A stretch of DNA of 64,000 bases from Gari tellinella (lineage: Eukaryota > Mollusca > Bivalvia > Cardiida > Psammobiidae), in contig OV277862.1 of assembly GCA_922989275.2 (NCBI GenBank), positions 19,945,543 to 20,009,542 on the forward strand, given 5' to 3'. Every line of letters starts with the position of its first letter. Within the stretch, counting starts at the first letter, position 1. The translations under genes were made by a program, and so were the position numbers. The notes under the pieces were generated by a model. It saw nothing but the letters and a program-made list of their open reading frames with translations. It had not been told where the DNA came from and made no database searches. Below, piece by piece: positions 63,791-64,000 of this stretch.

Positions 63791-64000
63791 TTAGCTCACA
63801 GCCCAAGCAAGACACAAGCACAAGTGGAGAAATAAAAAGTTCGATAGGCACCTTATCTTCTGTCACCTTATTATTCGGCGGAGCTGTCTGGTTTCTATTT
63901 AGCCACACTTTCTGTTTGGCCACACCAATTATAACGAGCGAAGCGAGCTTCTACAGCTACGTGTACAATAAATTTCAAGTTAAAATTCACATTTTTAGAC

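Noticed and set aside
1..64000. CRISPR arrays, prokaryotic operons or phage modules
   Set aside because: Tandem repeats here have no unique spacers of constant length and no cas-like genes; the window is plainly eukaryotic.

Overview
The window is eukaryotic and reads as a repeat-saturated intergenic or intronic stretch of an animal genome. The best guess is a bivalve mollusc: the dispersed families ending in a CTCAGGTGAGCTAAA hairpin and the tRNA-derived SINE resemble repeats I associate with clams and mussels. That placement is recall-based inference. There are no prokaryotic operons, ribosome binding sites or CRISPR arrays. Most long open frames lie in transposable elements or tandem arrays.

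Layout. 1-1 kb: a hAT-like non-autonomous element with hairpins. About 1.5-8 kb: a decayed tyrosine-recombinase (Ngaro/DIRS-like) retrotransposon with gag-like, RT/RNase H, tyrosine recombinase and SGNH-hydrolase modules in order; later insertions break the RNase H and the hydrolase. 9.8-19.1 kb: Helentron-like non-autonomous elements, a 22-24 bp minisatellite, a 107-bp array and a LINE RT fragment. 19-22 kb: TTAA-type palindromic MITEs among exons of a minus-strand gene. 22.15-31.79 kb: one 9.6-kb hAT-like insertion that holds a second hAT-like element, a Helentron-like element, TTAA and TA MITEs, a Tc1 fragment and a 4.5-kb element with CAC termini and a 5-bp target duplication. 34.1-40.5 kb: a Helentron-like element split by a 5.0-kb Academ-like transposon, itself carrying a SINE. 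42-44.8 kb: about 15 copies of a 165-bp repeat. 45-54 kb: MITEs, two of whose families carry tRNA-like cores. 54.5-64 kb: two larger inverted-repeat-bounded elements and further arrays.

Host coding content is sparse. A minus-strand multi-exon gene is supported by exons near 46.7, 32.7, 21.9, 20.2, 19.2 and 11.3 kb, with canonical splice sites and a phase-consistent join between 32.7 and 21.9 kb. I do not recognise its product. The large insertions between 22 and 31.8 kb and between 34 and 40.5 kb fall in its introns, and two small elements end within about 6 and 27 bp of splice donors. A second gene may start near 61.7 kb.

Several insertions leave readable empty sites and target duplications, so a relative order can be read: host gene, then TTAA MITE, then 9.6-kb hAT-like element, then the 4.5-kb CAC element, then a TA MITE. 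The most interesting signals are (i) a Helentron-like family whose terminal palindromes change sequence between copies but keep base pairing, and (ii) a TTAA-flanked MITE family carrying different tRNA-like cores in otherwise conserved copies.
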